Source: Winogradskya humida (lineage in GTDB: Bacteria; Actinomycetota; Actinomycetes; Mycobacteriales; Micromonosporaceae). Taken from it: DNA of 63,685 nucleotides. The DNA lies in the NCBI RefSeq assembly GCF_016862215.1, contig NZ_BOMN01000147.1, positions 1 through 63,685 of the forward strand, written 5' to 3'. Positions 15,890 through 24,656 of this stretch are shown here, in pieces. The translations under genes were made by a program, and so were the position numbers. Under the pieces are notes generated by a model. That model was given only the letters and a program-made list of their open reading frames with translations. It was not told the origin of the DNA and searched no databases. Position 1 is the stretch's first letter. Each line of letters starts with the position of its first letter.

Positions 15890-16756
15890 TCAGCTACCGG
15901 CGCTGGCGGACGGCGCGGCGGCCGAGCCCGCGCTGCCCGGCTTGAACGTGTCCGGGATCGGGCGGCCGGGGTAGTACTGCTCCTGCAGCTTCTTCCACGT
16001 ACCGTCGGCGATGACCTCGTCGAGCCCCTTGTCGAGGGCCTCCCGCAGCTTGTCGTTGCCCTTGGCGACGGCGAACGCGGTCGGCTCCGAGCTCAGCTGC
16101 TTCTCGACCACCACGACGGCGCCCTTGCTGTCCCCGGCGAGCTTCTCACCGATCTCGGCGGGCGCGATCCAGGCGTCGGCGGTCTTCGCCTTGAGCTGGT
16201 TGACCGCGCTGTTGTAATCCGGCACACGGACGGGGTTCAGGTTGTTCTTCGTCGCGTAGTCGTCCTGCACGGTGCCCTGGACAACGGCGACCCGCTTGCC
16301 GGCCAGAGCGTCGAAGCCGGTGATCGTGGAGCCCTTGGGCACATCCAGGCCGAAGTAGCCGAAGTCGTACCCGTTGCTGAAGTCCACGGTCTTGCGGCGG
16401 GCCTCGGTGATGGTGATCGACGAGCTGCCGACATCGAACTTGTGCGTGTTGACCTGCGCCAGCAGCGCCGAGAAGTCCGTACCGACGAACTCCACCTTCA
16501 GGTCGATCTTCGCTGCCACGGCGGTCAGCAGGTCGTTGTCGAACCCGGTGAACTTGCCGTCCTTCAGGAACACGTTCGGCGGCGCGTCGGTCAGCGTGCC
16601 GGCCCGGATCGTCCCGGCCTGAAGCAGATCGTACGGATTGTCGGCGGCGGCACTGGACGAGTCATCCCCGCCACCGCAGGCCGCACTGAGAGCAAGAGCG
16701 GTAGCTGCGAAAACACCGAGGACGGCGCGGACGGACCGCGAACCGGAGCTGAACAA
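15890..16756 (-). CDS. Amino-acid/cystine-type ABC substrate-binding lipoprotein
   Basis: 288 aa from TTG 16756, supported by AAAGG nine bases upstream; longer starts run into the upstream gene. The lipobox ends in LSAACGGG. Family 3 features: PPNVFLKDGKFTGFDNDLLTAVAAKI, SSSITITEARRKTVDFSNGY, and a hinge GKRVAVVQGT. The group binds polar amino acids, cystine and related sulfur compounds. With two monooxygenases just upstream, an organosulfur ligand is inferred. It lies 29 bp after a CCTAG-N7-GTATG element. Confidence 0.87.
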   Translation of the reverse strand: MFSSGSRSVRAVLGVFAATALALSAACGGGDDSSSAAADNPYDLLQAGTIRAGTLTDAPPNVFLKDGKFTGFDNDLLTAVAAKIDLKVEFVGTDFSALLAQVNTHKFDVGSSSITITEARRKTVDFSNGYDFGYFGLDVPKGSTITGFDALAGKRVAVVQGTVQDDYATKNNLNPVRVPDYNSAVNQLKAKTADAWIAPAEIGEKLAGDSKGAVVVVEKQLSSEPTAFAVAKGNDKLREALDKGLDEVIADGTWKKLQEQYYPGRPIPDTFKPGSAGSAAAPSASAGS

Positions 16757-16784
16757 TGTTTCAAACCTTTCAAATTCTAGTAAA

Positions 16785-16801
16785 CATACGTGTCTGCTAG
16801 G
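16785..16801. promoter_or_regulatory. Degenerate CCTAY-N7-RTAGG element
   Basis: On the minus strand this reads CCTAG-CAGACAC-GTATG, a degenerate form of the 17-bp inverted repeat found before four other units. It lies 29 bp before the TTG start of the binding protein. The match is weak alone and is listed for its position. Confidence 0.3.
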
Positions 16802-16854
16802 AAAAAACAGGCTACCCACAAGCGGCGCCGAACGGATGGTGACCTTGCTCATCC

Positions 16855-18123
16855 TCAGGACAGGTCGAGGTGTTCGCGCAGGGTGTGGCCTTCGTACCCG
16901 GTGCGGTAGATGCCACGTTCCTGGAGCTCCGGGACGAGCTTGTCGACGATGTCCTCGATCGTGCCGGGGAGTTCCTGCGGAAGGATGTTGAAGCCGTCGA
17001 CCGCGCGGGTTCGCACGTAGCGCTCCCATTCGTCCGCGATGTCGCCCGGTGTTCCCACGAACGAGTTGTGCCGCGGGTTGACCTCGATGACGAGGTCGCG
17101 AATGGACAGTCCGCGGTCGGCTGACAGTCGGCGCCATTCGGCGACGCGTTCGAGTTTGCCGGTGCGGAGGTGGATCGGGATCGTGCCGCGGGACGGGTCG
17201 AGTTCGCCGTCGGCGGGTTCGATGTCGGGGAGCGGGCCGTCCGGGTCGTACCCGGAGAGGTCCTTGCCCCAATATTGTTCCAGGAACGCGATCGCCCGCG
17301 GTCCCGTTGTCTGCTCCCGCTGGATCCACGCCGCCTTCTCCGCGGCCTCCGCGGGGGTGTCGCCGAGCACCACCGAGGCGCCGGGCAGGATCCGCAGCGA
17401 GTCGGGCGACCTCCCGTATTCGGCGAGTCGTTTCCGCAGGTCAGCGGCGTATTCAACGGCTTTGTCGTAATCGGTGTTGGCGGAGAAGACCACGTCCGCG
17501 TGCCGGGCGGCGAGGTCGCGGCCGCCCGCTGAGTCGCCCGCCTGGAACAGCACCGGGCGCCCCTGCGGGCTGGCAGGCACGGTCGGTGCCGCGCTCAGGC
17601 CGACCAGATCGGTATGGCGCTCCACCCTGTCGCCGGCCCACAACGCCTTGGCGGCCTCGACGAACTGGGCGGCGCGTTCGTAGCGGCGCTCGTGGGGGAG
17701 CCAGCCGCCGTGGCGGAAATTCTCGCCCGTCCAGGCGTTGTCGGTGGTGACGATGTTCCAGCCGGCGCGGCCGCCGGAGACGAGGTCCAGGCTCGCGAGC
17801 CGCCGGGCCAGGTCGGCGGGGAAGTTGTACGTGGTGTTCTGCGTGGCGACCAGCCCGATCCGCTCGGTCTCGGCGGCCAGCGCGGCGAGCTGGGTGATGG
17901 CATCCGGGCGGCCGGCCACGTCGAGGTCGTACACGCGGCCCCGGTTTTCCCGGACCCGGAGCCCCTCACCGAGGAAGAAGGCGTCGAACAGGCCACGTTC
18001 CAGGGTTTTCGCCGTGGCGATGAACGTGTCGATGTGGGTGTGCTCGGCGAAGTCAGGGGCGGTCCAGAGCAGCTGGGGCCCGACGCCGGTGAAGAACACT
18101 CCGAGGTGCAGACGGTGCGGCAT
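16855..18123 (-). CDS. NtaA/SnaA/DmoA-type FMN-dependent monooxygenase
   Basis: 422 aa. N-terminal HLGVFFTGVG, then LFDAFFLGEGL, ATQNTTYNFPADLARRLASLDLVSGGRAGWNIVTT, and DAWTGENFRHG: hallmarks of the NtaA/DszA family. These two-component enzymes use reduced FMN supplied by a separate reductase to cleave C-N or C-S bonds (nitrilotriacetate, dimethyl sulfide, sulfones). No flavin reductase is in this locus, so one must come from elsewhere. It follows the next LLM gene by 10 bp and precedes the ABC importer, consistent with oxidation of the imported ligand. Confidence 0.9.
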   Translation of the reverse strand: MPHRLHLGVFFTGVGPQLLWTAPDFAEHTHIDTFIATAKTLERGLFDAFFLGEGLRVRENRGRVYDLDVAGRPDAITQLAALAAETERIGLVATQNTTYNFPADLARRLASLDLVSGGRAGWNIVTTDNAWTGENFRHGGWLPHERRYERAAQFVEAAKALWAGDRVERHTDLVGLSAAPTVPASPQGRPVLFQAGDSAGGRDLAARHADVVFSANTDYDKAVEYAADLRKRLAEYGRSPDSLRILPGASVVLGDTPAEAAEKAAWIQREQTTGPRAIAFLEQYWGKDLSGYDPDGPLPDIEPADGELDPSRGTIPIHLRTGKLERVAEWRRLSADRGLSIRDLVIEVNPRHNSFVGTPGDIADEWERYVRTRAVDGFNILPQELPGTIEDIVDKLVPELQERGIYRTGYEGHTLREHLDLS

Positions 18124-18133
18124 GGCTCTTCCC

Positions 18134-19108
18134 CTATCGGGCGGCGGCGAACTGGTTGACGGGCCGTGGCAGCCCGAGCGTCTCGCGCAGGGTGCGGCCG
18201 GCTCCCGGGCGGGCTCCGAGCGTGGCGGCCAGCCGGGGCAGGTCGATGGAGAGCACCGCCGGGTGGAACCGGACCCCGTCCACGAGGCCCTCGAGCCGGT
18301 CCAGCAGGGTGCGGAGCTCGCCGGCGCTGCCCGTGTGCCGTAGCCGGCGCGGTGGCCCCCACGGTGTCAGCGCATCGAGCTGGTCTTCGCCGAGCAGGAC
18401 GTCGAGCTCGGCGAAGACCAGCGGGGCACCGTCGGCGCGGGCCTGCCGGGCGCGTTCCGCGACCTCGTCGAGGTCCGGTGCGGCGATCAGGGCGATGTCC
18501 AGCCGGCCCGTGACGCCGAGCGTGTCCGCGCCGAGCACCACCACCTGCCCCTGCGGCGGGCGCGGCGTGATCAGCGGGCCGGTGACGGAGAACCGGGCGC
18601 CGGTGAAGTTCACGTGGTGCACCCGGTCGGGGTCGAGGAACCGGCCGGTGGCGTGCTCACGGATGACCGCGTCGTCCTCCCACGAGTCCCACAGCTGCCG
18701 GGCCACGTCGATGACGTCCGCGACTTCGCGGCGCAGTTCGTCCTCGCCCAGCGGCTGCGCGCCGACTGTCGCGAGGGCCGCCTCGCTGTTCTCGGCGCCG
18801 ACTACCCAGCCGGCCCGTCCCAGCGAGGCGTGGTCGAGCGACGCCAGCTGGGTGGCCAGGTGGAACGGCTCGGTGGTGGTGACGTGCAGGGTCGGTGCCA
18901 GACCGATCCGTCCCGTCCGCCGGGCGAGAAAGGCCGCGCGGACCCCCGCTTCGACCCGCCCGCCCCCGCCGGGCGGTGGTAACGGCGAGTCCGCGAGGGT
19001 CACCAGCGCGAACCCGGCTGCCTCGGCCGCCTGCGCCGCTCCCAGGCCGATCGCGGTGGCAGGCGGGGATCCGGCGCCGGATCCGTCGATCTCCAGGGCA
19101 AAATGCAC
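18134..19108 (-). CDS. LLM-class flavin-dependent oxidoreductase
   Basis: 324 aa from GTG 19108 (GGAGG seven bases upstream). The LLM pattern is visible in RTGRIGLAPTLHVTTTEPFHLATQLASLDHASLGRAGWVVG. The C-terminal half is shorter and more divergent than NtaA. It lies between the acetyltransferase (21 bp upstream) and NtaA (10 bp downstream). Such pairs of short and long LLM proteins are common in sulfur-scavenging loci; the substrate is not known here. Confidence 0.82.
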   Translation of the reverse strand: MHFALEIDGSGAGSPPATAIGLGAAQAAEAAGFALVTLADSPLPPPGGGGRVEAGVRAAFLARRTGRIGLAPTLHVTTTEPFHLATQLASLDHASLGRAGWVVGAENSEAALATVGAQPLGEDELRREVADVIDVARQLWDSWEDDAVIREHATGRFLDPDRVHHVNFTGARFSVTGPLITPRPPQGQVVVLGADTLGVTGRLDIALIAAPDLDEVAERARQARADGAPLVFAELDVLLGEDQLDALTPWGPPRRLRHTGSAGELRTLLDRLEGLVDGVRFHPAVLSIDLPRLAATLGARPGAGRTLRETLGLPRPVNQFAAAR

Positions 19109-19129
19109 TCTCGGACCTCCAGGCTCGCT

Positions 19130-19834
19130 TCAAGACTTTTCGAGACAGCGGTACGCCCCGAACGTCGTCGACCGGCGCAGCTCGAAGCCGATCGACTCGT
19201 ACAGCCGGATCGCCGTCGTATTGGCGGCCCCGGTGTGCAGGAACGGCGTCTCCCCGCGCGCCCGGATGCCCGCCGCGACCGCCCGGACGAGCCGGGTGGC
19301 GAGACCACGCCCGCGATATGCCGCGTCGGTGCAGACCGCGCTGATCTCGGTCCAGCCGGGTGGCCGCAGCCGTTCCCCGGCCATGGCGATCAGCTTCCCG
19401 TCGTGGCGGAACCCCAGGTACGTACCCAGCTCGATCGTGCGGGTCCGGAACGGCCCGGGCCGGCAACGATCGATGAGGTCGAGGATCTCCGGGACGTCGG
19501 CCGGCGTGAGAACCACCGCTTCGGGCTCCTCGGCCGGCTCCAGGGCGACGTCGACGAGCTGCACCCCGGAGACACTGCCGGTCACCGCCCAGCCCGGGAA
19601 CGGGTCGAGCGGCGCACCCGCCACCGTCAGGTCGGCACCCGGCCCGACCAGTGCGGCCAGGTCAGCCCAAGCCCGCGCGTCGGTGGGATCCGCCAGAGCG
19701 TGGAACGGCGCCACCTCGTGCTCGTAACGTGCGGCCCGCCCGTGCACCTCGGCGAACCGGGCATGTGCGCTGCCCAGCGAGGCCCACGCCGGATTGTCGA
19801 GCACGGTCCGGTCGTGAGCGTCGATGGTGGTCAT
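19130..19834 (-). CDS. GNAT-family N-acetyltransferase
   Basis: 234 aa from ATG 19834, which overlaps the stop of the preceding small ORF by 4 bp (ATGA). The GNAT fold occupies the C-terminal half: acetyl-CoA motif A is AYRGRGLATRLVRAVAAGI, followed by FLHTGAANTTAIRLYESIGFELRR, the motif B region. The first 100 residues form a FcoT/GNAT-like N-terminal domain without clear motifs. It could acetylate an amine or amino-acid analogue imported or released by this locus; such enzymes are frequent in cysteine-conjugate and methionine-derivative pathways. Confidence 0.83.
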   Translation of the reverse strand: MTTIDAHDRTVLDNPAWASLGSAHARFAEVHGRAARYEHEVAPFHALADPTDARAWADLAALVGPGADLTVAGAPLDPFPGWAVTGSVSGVQLVDVALEPAEEPEAVVLTPADVPEILDLIDRCRPGPFRTRTIELGTYLGFRHDGKLIAMAGERLRPPGWTEISAVCTDAAYRGRGLATRLVRAVAAGIRARGETPFLHTGAANTTAIRLYESIGFELRRSTTFGAYRCLEKS

Positions 19835-20007
19835 CGGGCCGCCCTGACGGGTTCCGCGGCCGGGGGTCTCGGCGAAAGATCCGGCTCGTTCGCCCGCTCG
19901 GGGACACCGGCGGGACAAGCCACGGGAAACGTGAACGCTCCGATGCGGCCGTCCTCGAAGTAGATCCCGCTGTCCCACTCCGCGACCGCGGCGAGCTGAC
20001 TCTCCAT
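19831..20007 (-). CDS. Small hypothetical protein, first ORF of the locus
   Basis: 58 aa from ATG 20007, ending at an ATGA overlap with the acetyltransferase. It opens MESQLAAVAEWDSGIYFEDG and ends in a Pro/Ala/Arg-rich tail. No family recognised and no membrane segment. The ribosome site is poor (AGAGG only two bases away). The overlap and lack of any other gene here argue that it is translated; it may serve mainly to couple translation into the acetyltransferase. Confidence 0.45.
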   Translation of the reverse strand: MESQLAAVAEWDSGIYFEDGRIGAFTFPVACPAGVPERANEPDLSPRPPAAEPVRAAR

Positions 20008-20047
20008 AGCCTCTGACGCTAGGCGCACATCCCCATAATCCTCAAGT

Positions 20048-20064
20048 CCTATCTGCGATGTATG
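20048..20064. promoter_or_regulatory. CCTAT-N7-GTATG element before the 20.0-12.9 kb locus
   Basis: CCTAT-CTGCGAT-GTATG is one mismatch from CCTAY-N7-RTAGG. On the minus strand it continues CAGATAGGACTTGAGG, closely resembling CAGATAGGTATTGAGG at the 39.46-kb site, so the similarity extends beyond the palindrome. It lies 40 bp before the small ORF and could also act on the divergent DUF1963 gene. Confidence 0.45.
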
Positions 20065-20096
20065 CAATACGGTCCGGTTAACGACAGTCGTCTACT

Positions 20097-20975
20097 GTGG
20101 CGGCCGTGACGCTCACGACGCCTCCGCCGCCCCTCGATGTCATCACCGCCTTCCCGGAGTTCGCCGGGCTTGAGAAGACGACGGTCCGGCTGCACCCCCG
20201 CCGGGGCGAGCCGGACGTGACGGCCAGCTCGCTGGGCGGGCCGCTGCTCTGGCCCGGCGACGAGCCGTGGCCGGTCTGCGAGTCCGAGGACCATGCCGAC
20301 TCCCCGGTGCCGATGGTCCAGGTCCTTCAGCTGTACGCCCGTGACGTGCCCGAGCTCCCGTTCCCGGACGGCACCGACGTGCTGCAGCTCCTGTGGTGCC
20401 CGTGCCTGCACGACGAGGGCTCCTGGCCGCTCGCGTCGCTGCATTGGCGGACCGAGGCCACGGTGACCGGGCCGCCGGCAGCGCAGCCCGAGCTGCCGGA
20501 CGACGATGAGGGTTACCTGGAGGACGATTACGTGTCGAAGCCGTGTGTCCTGCAGCCCGAGCGGGTCCGGGAGCAGCCGGAGGGGTTCGAGCTGGACGGG
20601 GACCTGCTGGACCGCGTGGACGCATGGGCCGAGCAGCGGGGGTGGAGCTATTACTCCCACCTCGGTGCGGCCACGGGTACCAAGGTCGGTGGCTGGGCTG
20701 ACTGGATGAACGGTCCGGAATATCACGACTGTGCGTGCGGGCAGCCGATGGCCTATCTGCTCACGGTGGCCGACGTCGAGTGGGACGGCGCATCCTGGCG
20801 CCGGTGGGTCCCGGTGGAGGAATTCCCGGTCGATCGGCGTAGCGAGGGCGGCCACCCGGCGGAGGCGTTTACCCACTACAGGGACGCGGGCCTAGTACTC
20901 GCCGACGGGTCGTTGTACTTTTTCACGTGCCTGACCTGCCCCGGCCGCCCGTTCGCGATGGTCCACCAGAGCTGA
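20097..20975 (+). CDS. DUF1963-family protein
   Basis: 292 aa, GTG start (a GTG nine bases later is an alternative). Recognisable DUF1963-type features are SSLGGPLLWPGDEPWPVC near residue 45, MVQVLQLYARDVPELPFPDG, and a late VGGWADWMNGPEYHDC followed by a Cys-containing CGQPM and CLTCPG. The group (YwqG-like) has no established biochemical role. No signal peptide. The quinone oxidoreductase frame starts directly after its stop, so the two are probably cotranscribed. Confidence 0.75.
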   Translation: MAAVTLTTPPPPLDVITAFPEFAGLEKTTVRLHPRRGEPDVTASSLGGPLLWPGDEPWPVCESEDHADSPVPMVQVLQLYARDVPELPFPDGTDVLQLLWCPCLHDEGSWPLASLHWRTEATVTGPPAAQPELPDDDEGYLEDDYVSKPCVLQPERVREQPEGFELDGDLLDRVDAWAEQRGWSYYSHLGAATGTKVGGWADWMNGPEYHDCACGQPMAYLLTVADVEWDGASWRRWVPVEEFPVDRRSEGGHPAEAFTHYRDAGLVLADGSLYFFTCLTCPGRPFAMVHQS

Positions 20976-21935
20976 GTGATGATGAAAGCCGTGCAGTGCA
21001 CCCGCTTCGGCGGGCCCGAGGTGCTGGAACTCGCCGATGTCGCCGAACCGATTGCGGGTGAGGGGCAGCTGCTCGTCACGGTGAGCGCCGCCGGGGTGAA
21101 CTTCGCGGACACCAGCCGGATCGCGGGCTCGTACCGCCCGGCGCCGGAGCTGCCGTTCGTGCCCGGCACCGAGGTGGTCGGGCGGACCGCCGAAGGCCGG
21201 CGGGTGCTGGCGCCGATCTTCGGTGGTGGGGGCTTCGCGGAACGGGCCGTGGTCGACGCCGCTGATGCCGTGGACGTGCCGGTTGCGGTGGGGGATGCCG
21301 AGGCGCTCGCTCTGCTCGTACAGGGATTGACGGCCTGGCATGTCCTGAAAAGCAGTGCCCGGGTGAGCGCCGGCGAGACGGTGGTCGTCAACGCGGCGGC
21401 CGGTGGCGTCGGGTCGCTCGCGGTGCAGCTCGCCAAGCACTTCGGCGCGCGGCGGGTCATCGCGACGGCCTCCACGGAGGCCAAACGGGACCTGGCGCTC
21501 GCTCTGGGCGCGGACGTCGCGGTTTCAGGCCATGCCGACGGGTACGCAGACCGCGTCCTCGACGCCAACGACGGCCGCCCGGTGGACGTGGTCCTCGACT
21601 CGATCGGTGGCAACGTGTTCAGCGCCGGCCTCGACGTGCTGGCGAACTTCGGGCGCCTGGTCACCTTTGGCAACGCCTCCCGCGAGGGCCGCGCGCCGGT
21701 GGACCCCGGTGAGCTCGCGGACGGCAACAAGACGGTCAGCGGCTTCTGGCTCCGCCCGGCGCTCACCGTCCCCGGCGCCTACGCGGAACCCCTGACCGAG
21801 ATGTTCGGCCTCGTCGCCGCCAGGACCCTGAAACCGCTGGTCGCCGCCGCCTATCCGCTCGCGGACGCCCGCCGCGCCTTCGAGGACCTTCTCGCGCGCG
21901 CCACCACCGGCAAGATCACGCTACTGCCCGGCTGA
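20976..21935 (+). CDS. Zinc-free quinone oxidoreductase / alkenal reductase (MDR family)
   Basis: 319 aa. GTG 20976 is followed in frame by ATGs at 20979 and 20982; the family start MKAVQCTRFGGPEVLEL favours the last. A GroES-like domain (residues 1 to about 120) precedes the Rossmann domain with NAAAGGVGSLAVQLAKHFG. No zinc ligands are seen. These NADPH enzymes reduce quinones or enones. It ends convergently with the SDR gene, overlapping by 20 bp. Confidence 0.88.
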   Translation: MMMKAVQCTRFGGPEVLELADVAEPIAGEGQLLVTVSAAGVNFADTSRIAGSYRPAPELPFVPGTEVVGRTAEGRRVLAPIFGGGGFAERAVVDAADAVDVPVAVGDAEALALLVQGLTAWHVLKSSARVSAGETVVVNAAAGGVGSLAVQLAKHFGARRVIATASTEAKRDLALALGADVAVSGHADGYADRVLDANDGRPVDVVLDSIGGNVFSAGLDVLANFGRLVTFGNASREGRAPVDPGELADGNKTVSGFWLRPALTVPGAYAEPLTEMFGLVAARTLKPLVAAAYPLADARRAFEDLLARATTGKITLLPG

Positions 21936-22728
21936 GCAGCCCCACGGTCAGCTCGTGCAGGCGGGCGGCGTCGCGGCTGTCGAACAGCGCCGGATCCAAC
22001 GGCACCCGCACGCCTTCCAGCACCGCGGTCAAAGGCTGCGACCAATCCGGATCAAGGTACGGCCGGATCTGCGCGACGCTCGCCTGCACGGATTTGCCCA
22101 CGGTCTTCAACCGCTCCACTTGCACGGCGAGCCCCGGGGCGTAATCGCCCGCGAAACTGGTCGCCACCACCCCCGGATGGTTCAGCACATAACGGATCCC
22201 GGTATCGCGGTGCCGGTCGGCGAAACTGACACCCAGCAGGTCATTGAGCCGCCCGGCGTGCCCCATCGCACCGACCCCGTCGTACCCCTGCTTCAACTGC
22301 AGGTCGTCCCACCGGACGCCACCGGTCTGCCCCGCCGCGGCGAAGTTCATGACAACCGGATGCTCCGCCCGGCCCAGCGGTCCGGCAAGACCATGGCTGA
22401 GCAGGAACCGGCTGAGATAGAACAGCGCGAAATTGCTCTCGAACCCGTCCGCGGTCACCGTCCGCGCCGACCGGTGGTACCGCGCACCGAGCACCAGCAC
22501 GTCAACGACCGGGAAGCGCTCGGCGAGATACCCGGCGAGCCGGCGGTTCTCGGCGACCAGGCTCAGATCGGCGGCCAGAAAATGCGCCCGCTCGCCCGGC
22601 TCCTGGAACTCCTGTCCCTTGCGCGCACTGCGCCCGACAACCACCACCTCGAACCCTTGCCGCAGATAGTCAGCCGCAAGCCCCCGCCCGATGCCGTCCG
22701 TCCCACCCGTGATCACGACAACGCCCAT
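21916..22728 (-). CDS. Short-chain dehydrogenase/reductase
   Basis: 270 aa. The N-terminal TGGTDGIGRGLA is the TGxxxGIG cofactor motif, and VVVVGRSARK suggests NADP preference. The catalytic region has GARYHRS and MNFAAAGQ; the usual YxxxK is not clear in the expected place (HAGRLNDLL), as in some divergent SDRs. C-terminal ISHRF-like residues are absent. It overlaps the quinone reductase by 20 bp convergently and starts 33 bp from the divergent VOC gene. Substrate unknown. Confidence 0.78.
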   Translation of the reverse strand: MGVVVITGGTDGIGRGLAADYLRQGFEVVVVGRSARKGQEFQEPGERAHFLAADLSLVAENRRLAGYLAERFPVVDVLVLGARYHRSARTVTADGFESNFALFYLSRFLLSHGLAGPLGRAEHPVVMNFAAAGQTGGVRWDDLQLKQGYDGVGAMGHAGRLNDLLGVSFADRHRDTGIRYVLNHPGVVATSFAGDYAPGLAVQVERLKTVGKSVQASVAQIRPYLDPDWSQPLTAVLEGVRVPLDPALFDSRDAARLHELTVGLLSRAVA

Positions 22729-22761
22729 CCCAAAATCCTACTCACGTAATAGGGTATTGGG

Positions 22762-23115
22762 ATGCCCCTGGTACGCGAGATCCTGGCCCGCGTGTTCGTC
22801 GACGACCTGGACCGCGCCCTGCCGACCTACGTGAACCTCAGCGGGGGAGCGGAGCCGCGCATCTTCGAGTTCCGCGCCGTCCGGCTCGCCTGGATCGGCT
22901 CGTTCCTGCTCCTCCAGGTGCCACCGGACCAGCGGGCCGCCTACGACCGGGTAGCCACGGTCCTCGTCGAGAACATCAAGCTTGCCCAGAGCATCGTGGA
23001 ATCCGGCGGCGGCGCTGTGCTCGAGGGTCCCGCCGACGGCCCGAACGGCCCGCGAATGATCGCCCGCCACGCCGACGGATCTGTCTTCGAATACATCCAG
23101 CCCGGGGCCGGTTAA
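22762..23115 (+). CDS. VOC/glyoxalase-superfamily protein
   Basis: 117 aa. A single VOC-like module: VREILARVFVDDLDRALPTYVNLSGG at the start, FRAVRLAWIGSFLLLQVPP in the middle, and a C-terminal MIARHADGSVFEYIQP containing the typical metal-site His and Glu. One module implies a dimer. The substrate cannot be told. It ends convergently with the AraC gene, with a 3-4 bp overlap. Confidence 0.75.
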   Translation: MPLVREILARVFVDDLDRALPTYVNLSGGAEPRIFEFRAVRLAWIGSFLLLQVPPDQRAAYDRVATVLVENIKLAQSIVESGGGAVLEGPADGPNGPRMIARHADGSVFEYIQPGAG

Positions 23116-23909
23116 GCGTTGGCGGCCTGCCAGGCGCCGGGGCGGGTGCCGGTTTCGCGCAGGAAGAAGGCCGAGAAGTTGGCGGGGTCCGGGAAGCCGA
23201 GGTGCTGGCCGCAGCGGGCGGGGGTCAGCCGGTCGTGGGCGAGGAGTCGCTTGGCTTCCAGGACGATCCGTTCGACGAGGAGGTCCTTGGCGGTGCGGCC
23301 GGTGGCAGCCTGGGCGCTGCGGGACAGGGTTCGCGTGGAGTAGCCGAGCCGCTGGGCGTAGTGGGCCACGTCGTGATGAACGTGAAAGTCCTCCTCGACG
23401 GCGTCGCGGAAACGGCGGAAAGCGTCGGCCGCGGGCTGTGGGCCGGCGGCAGGCGGATCGAGCCGCAGCAGTAGTGCCGACAGCAACAGGCCCGGGATTT
23501 CCCCGGCGGGGGACGCCGTTTCGAGGCGCAAATGGTCGAGTGCCGCCCGGAGCAACGGCCAGGCGTGGTCGTTGACGGTCCAGGATGGTGCGGTGACCAG
23601 GGTGCTGTTGCCGGTGATGGCCGGGGCGGTCGGCGTGAAGAGGACCAGGTCGCCGGTGAGGTCGCCGAGGTCGTCCCAGCGATGCACCACGCCGGGGCGG
23701 ATCCACACGACGCTGCGAGGGGCGAGCGGGTGGGCGGTGAAGTCGACCGAGACCCGGCCCTGCCCGCGGCGGACGACGGCGAGGACGTGGAAGTCGCCAC
23801 GCTGGGTCGACCCGTCGTTGAGACGCCGCAGGGTGGCGAACGACATCGTCTCGGCGGGCAGCGGCGCGCCCCGGGGTGGCTGATAGGTGAGCTGCCGTAC
23901 TACGACCAC
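23112..23909 (-). CDS. AraC-family transcriptional regulator
   Basis: 265 aa from GTG 23909. A cupin-like sensor domain (WIRPGVVHRWDDL) is followed by the HTH pair: AHYAQRLGYSTRTLSRSAQAATG and LGFPDPANFSAFFLRETGTRPGAWQ. It probably controls the divergent alpha/beta hydrolase, whose 5' end overlaps it, or the VOC gene. The family normally has about 250-300 aa, so it is complete. An alternative start is ATG 23846, which would cut into the sensor domain. Confidence 0.85.
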   Translation of the reverse strand: MVVVRQLTYQPPRGAPLPAETMSFATLRRLNDGSTQRGDFHVLAVVRRGQGRVSVDFTAHPLAPRSVVWIRPGVVHRWDDLGDLTGDLVLFTPTAPAITGNSTLVTAPSWTVNDHAWPLLRAALDHLRLETASPAGEIPGLLLSALLLRLDPPAAGPQPAADAFRRFRDAVEEDFHVHHDVAHYAQRLGYSTRTLSRSAQAATGRTAKDLLVERIVLEAKRLLAHDRLTPARCGQHLGFPDPANFSAFFLRETGTRPGAWQAANA

Positions 23910-24656
23910 CGCAAAGGCACCGGACCGACCCTGGTCTTTCTTCACTACTGGGGCGGCTCAGCGCGCACCTGGCAACCGGTGATCGACCGGCTTCCCGGCC
24001 GCGCCACGCTTACCATCGAAGCCCGCGGGTGGGGGCGTTCCCGGGAACTGCCCGGCCCGTACACCCTCGATCAGCTCGCCCAGGACACGCGAGCCGTCAT
24101 CGCGGATGCCGGCCTGACCGACTACGTGCTGGTCGGGCACTCCATGGGCGGCAAGGTGGCGCAGCTGGTGGCCGCGACCCGTCCCGCGGGGCTCAGAGAG
24201 CTCGTCCTGGTCGGCTCCGGCCCGGCGAAGCCCGCTCCGGTCGTCACTCCCGAATATCAGCGGGGCCTCTCCCACGCCTACGACTCCGACGAGTCCGTGG
24301 CCGCCGTGCGCGACAACGTCCTGACCGCCACCCCGCTGAGCAACAAGGATCAGATCGTGGAGGACTCCCGCGCCGGCAACCCCGAGGCCACCGCCGGATG
24401 GCCGTTGCACGGGATCGCCCAGGACATCACCCGCGAGGCTCGCGAGATCGAGGTGCCCGTCCTCGTCATCGCCGGCGAGCACGACCAGGTGGAACCGGTC
24501 GACGTGCTCCGCGACAACCTGATGCCGTACCTGCGGAATGCGCACCTGCACGTCATTCCCGGCGCCGGCCACCTCATGCCCCTCGAAGCACCTGGCGAAC
24601 TCGCTAACTTGGTTTCCACCCCAGTGCCGGTGCCACCGTCCCGGTCAGGTCGCTGA
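23892..24656 (+). CDS. Alpha/beta hydrolase with no conventional start codon
   Basis: About 254 aa of clear alpha/beta hydrolase: FLHYWGGSARTW, nucleophile elbow GHSMGGKVA, acid residue in AGEHDQVEP, and PGAGHLMPLE with the histidine. The conserved N-terminal LPYYDHRKG has no ATG, GTG or TTG in frame before it without running far into the opposite-strand AraC gene. The in-frame CTG at 23892 (or 23880) is used here only as a placeholder. The 3' end overlaps the convergent LLM gene by 53 bp. It may be truncated or start at a rare codon. Confidence 0.7.
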   Translation: MPYYDHRKGTGPTLVFLHYWGGSARTWQPVIDRLPGRATLTIEARGWGRSRELPGPYTLDQLAQDTRAVIADAGLTDYVLVGHSMGGKVAQLVAATRPAGLRELVLVGSGPAKPAPVVTPEYQRGLSHAYDSDESVAAVRDNVLTATPLSNKDQIVEDSRAGNPEATAGWPLHGIAQDITREAREIEVPVLVIAGEHDQVEPVDVLRDNLMPYLRNAHLHVIPGAGHLMPLEAPGELANLVSTPVPVPPSRSGR

